Assembly: GCF_016863435.1 (NCBI RefSeq)
Contig: NZ_BOOW01000044.1
Span: 1 to 64,000, forward strand
Source of the DNA: Sinosporangium siamense
GTDB taxonomy: Bacteria > Actinomycetota > Actinomycetes > Streptosporangiales > Streptosporangiaceae
Direction: 5' to 3'
DNA length: 64,000 bases
Within the stretch, counting starts at the first letter, position 1. Every line of letters starts with the position of its first letter. The notes below the pieces were generated by a model that saw only the letters and a list, made by a program, of their open reading frames with translations, made no database searches and had not been told where the DNA came from. This document shows positions 63,573 through 64,000 of the stretch, piece by piece. Made by a program: the position numbers and the translations under genes.

Positions 63573-63634
63573 AACCGGCTCATCCCCACGATGACCTGCT
63601 TGAACACCCCCTCCGCGCGCGGAAGCGGGCGGGC

Positions 63635-63895
63635 TCAGGAGGTGAGGCCGAGCTCGCCCACGTGCGCGCCGGCTTGGAAGCGGTACTCCGATTCAAGGCG
63701 CTTCATCAGCTCGGCCACCCGGCGCCGGTAGGTGCGCACCGAGATGCCGAGCCGCCGCGCCGCGTCTCGTCGGTTAGGCCCGCGCGGAGGGTGCCGAGGA
63801 TGGCCCGGGCCTCCGGGCCATCCGCGGGTAGCTCGGTGCGCATCGACCAGACGCGCAGGTCGGCGGAGGACCGCCAGGTGGCGTCGAAGGACGGG
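63635..63895 (-). pseudogene. LuxR-type HTH regulator C-terminus, frameshifted
   Basis: The minus strand reads FDATWRSSADLRVWSMRTEL and EARAILGTLRAGLTDE in one frame, then ARRLGISVRTYRRRVAELMK and RFQAGAHVGELGLTS in another, ending at 63635. Together they form the HTH end of an actinobacterial LuxR-like protein (LTDE-x-x-ARRLGISVRT). One base change near 63765 separates the frames. The upstream part is not readable as one frame to 63932. Truncated, or affected by sequence error. Confidence 0.55.
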
Positions 63896-63931
63896 CGAAG
63901 ACCTCGCCCTGCTCTCCTGGCTGAACACGCC

Positions 63932-64000
63932 CTAGCGGGTGAACACCTCGAAACTCACCGCGCGTCGCCCGCCGAACCGCGCCGACGCCAGCGTGGTCGC
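63932..64000 (-). CDS. partial gene at window edge, C-terminus
   Basis: Twenty-two codons entering from the right edge (TTLASARFGGRRAVSFEVFT then Arg and stop TAG at 63932-63934). Too short to assign. Confidence 0.35.
   Translation of the reverse strand, partial: ATTLASARFGGRRAVSFEVFTR

Overview
High-GC actinomycete DNA, most like Streptosporangiaceae or relatives (inferred from codon use, an F420-dependent nitroreductase-type gene, an EspR-like regulator, FxLD lanthipeptide genes and DUF2637/relaxase modules). About 57 kb looks like one large genomic island. The same tRNA-Met(CAT) 3' half occurs at 2-46 and 56897-56942 as near-identical direct repeats. Arm-type-like repeats lie just inside both, and a truncated integrase N-terminus sits by the left copy. 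Chromosome-like genes follow at 57.3-64 kb: a Ddn-family enzyme, MerR regulator, ABC exporter, GH65 phosphorylase and beta-phosphoglucomutase.

Island layout. (1) 0.4-17.6 kb: two divergent type I-G (formerly I-U) CRISPR effector operons with different large subunits. The leftward operon is cas3-csx17-csb1-csb2; the rightward one is csb1-csb2-cas3-cas8u2, with frameshifts in csb2 and cas3. No cas1, cas2 or cas4 is in the window. CRISPR arrays lie outside both operons and, decayed, between them; another lies at 55-56.4 kb. Four leaders carry the same inverted-repeat motif about 86-89 nt from the first repeat. (2) 17.7-27.2 kb: a defence-like cluster. It holds an AlbA_2/Schlafen-domain gene between 54-bp direct repeats, a zinc-ribbon plus PD-(D/E)XK-like pair, an overlapping DUF3800 - tyrosine recombinase - Abi_C operon, and a membrane NACHT NTPase. 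(3) 27.2-36.4 kb: mobilisation and plasmid-type genes: a decayed mobC/relaxase set, an intact mobC/relaxase pair with an oriT-like region, a membrane protein, a Toprim primase, a DUF2637 protein and an EspR-like regulator. (4) 36.4-46.5 kb: a class I FxLD lanthipeptide cluster (precursor, LanB, LanC, thiopeptide-type C-terminal protein, FxLD methyltransferase, regulators). (5) 46.5-55 kb: an HTH regulator split by an IS21-type element, an unknown helical protein, an IS5-type element and a decayed ISL3 transposase, then CRISPR array D.

Inferred working picture: an immobilised or mobilisable island combining CRISPR interference without its own spacer acquisition, several candidate abortive or nuclease defences, and a bacteriocin-type RiPP. 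Single-base frameshifts are unusually frequent here (csb2, cas3, relaxase, membrane protein, HATPase), so either decay or residual indel errors in the assembly must be considered.
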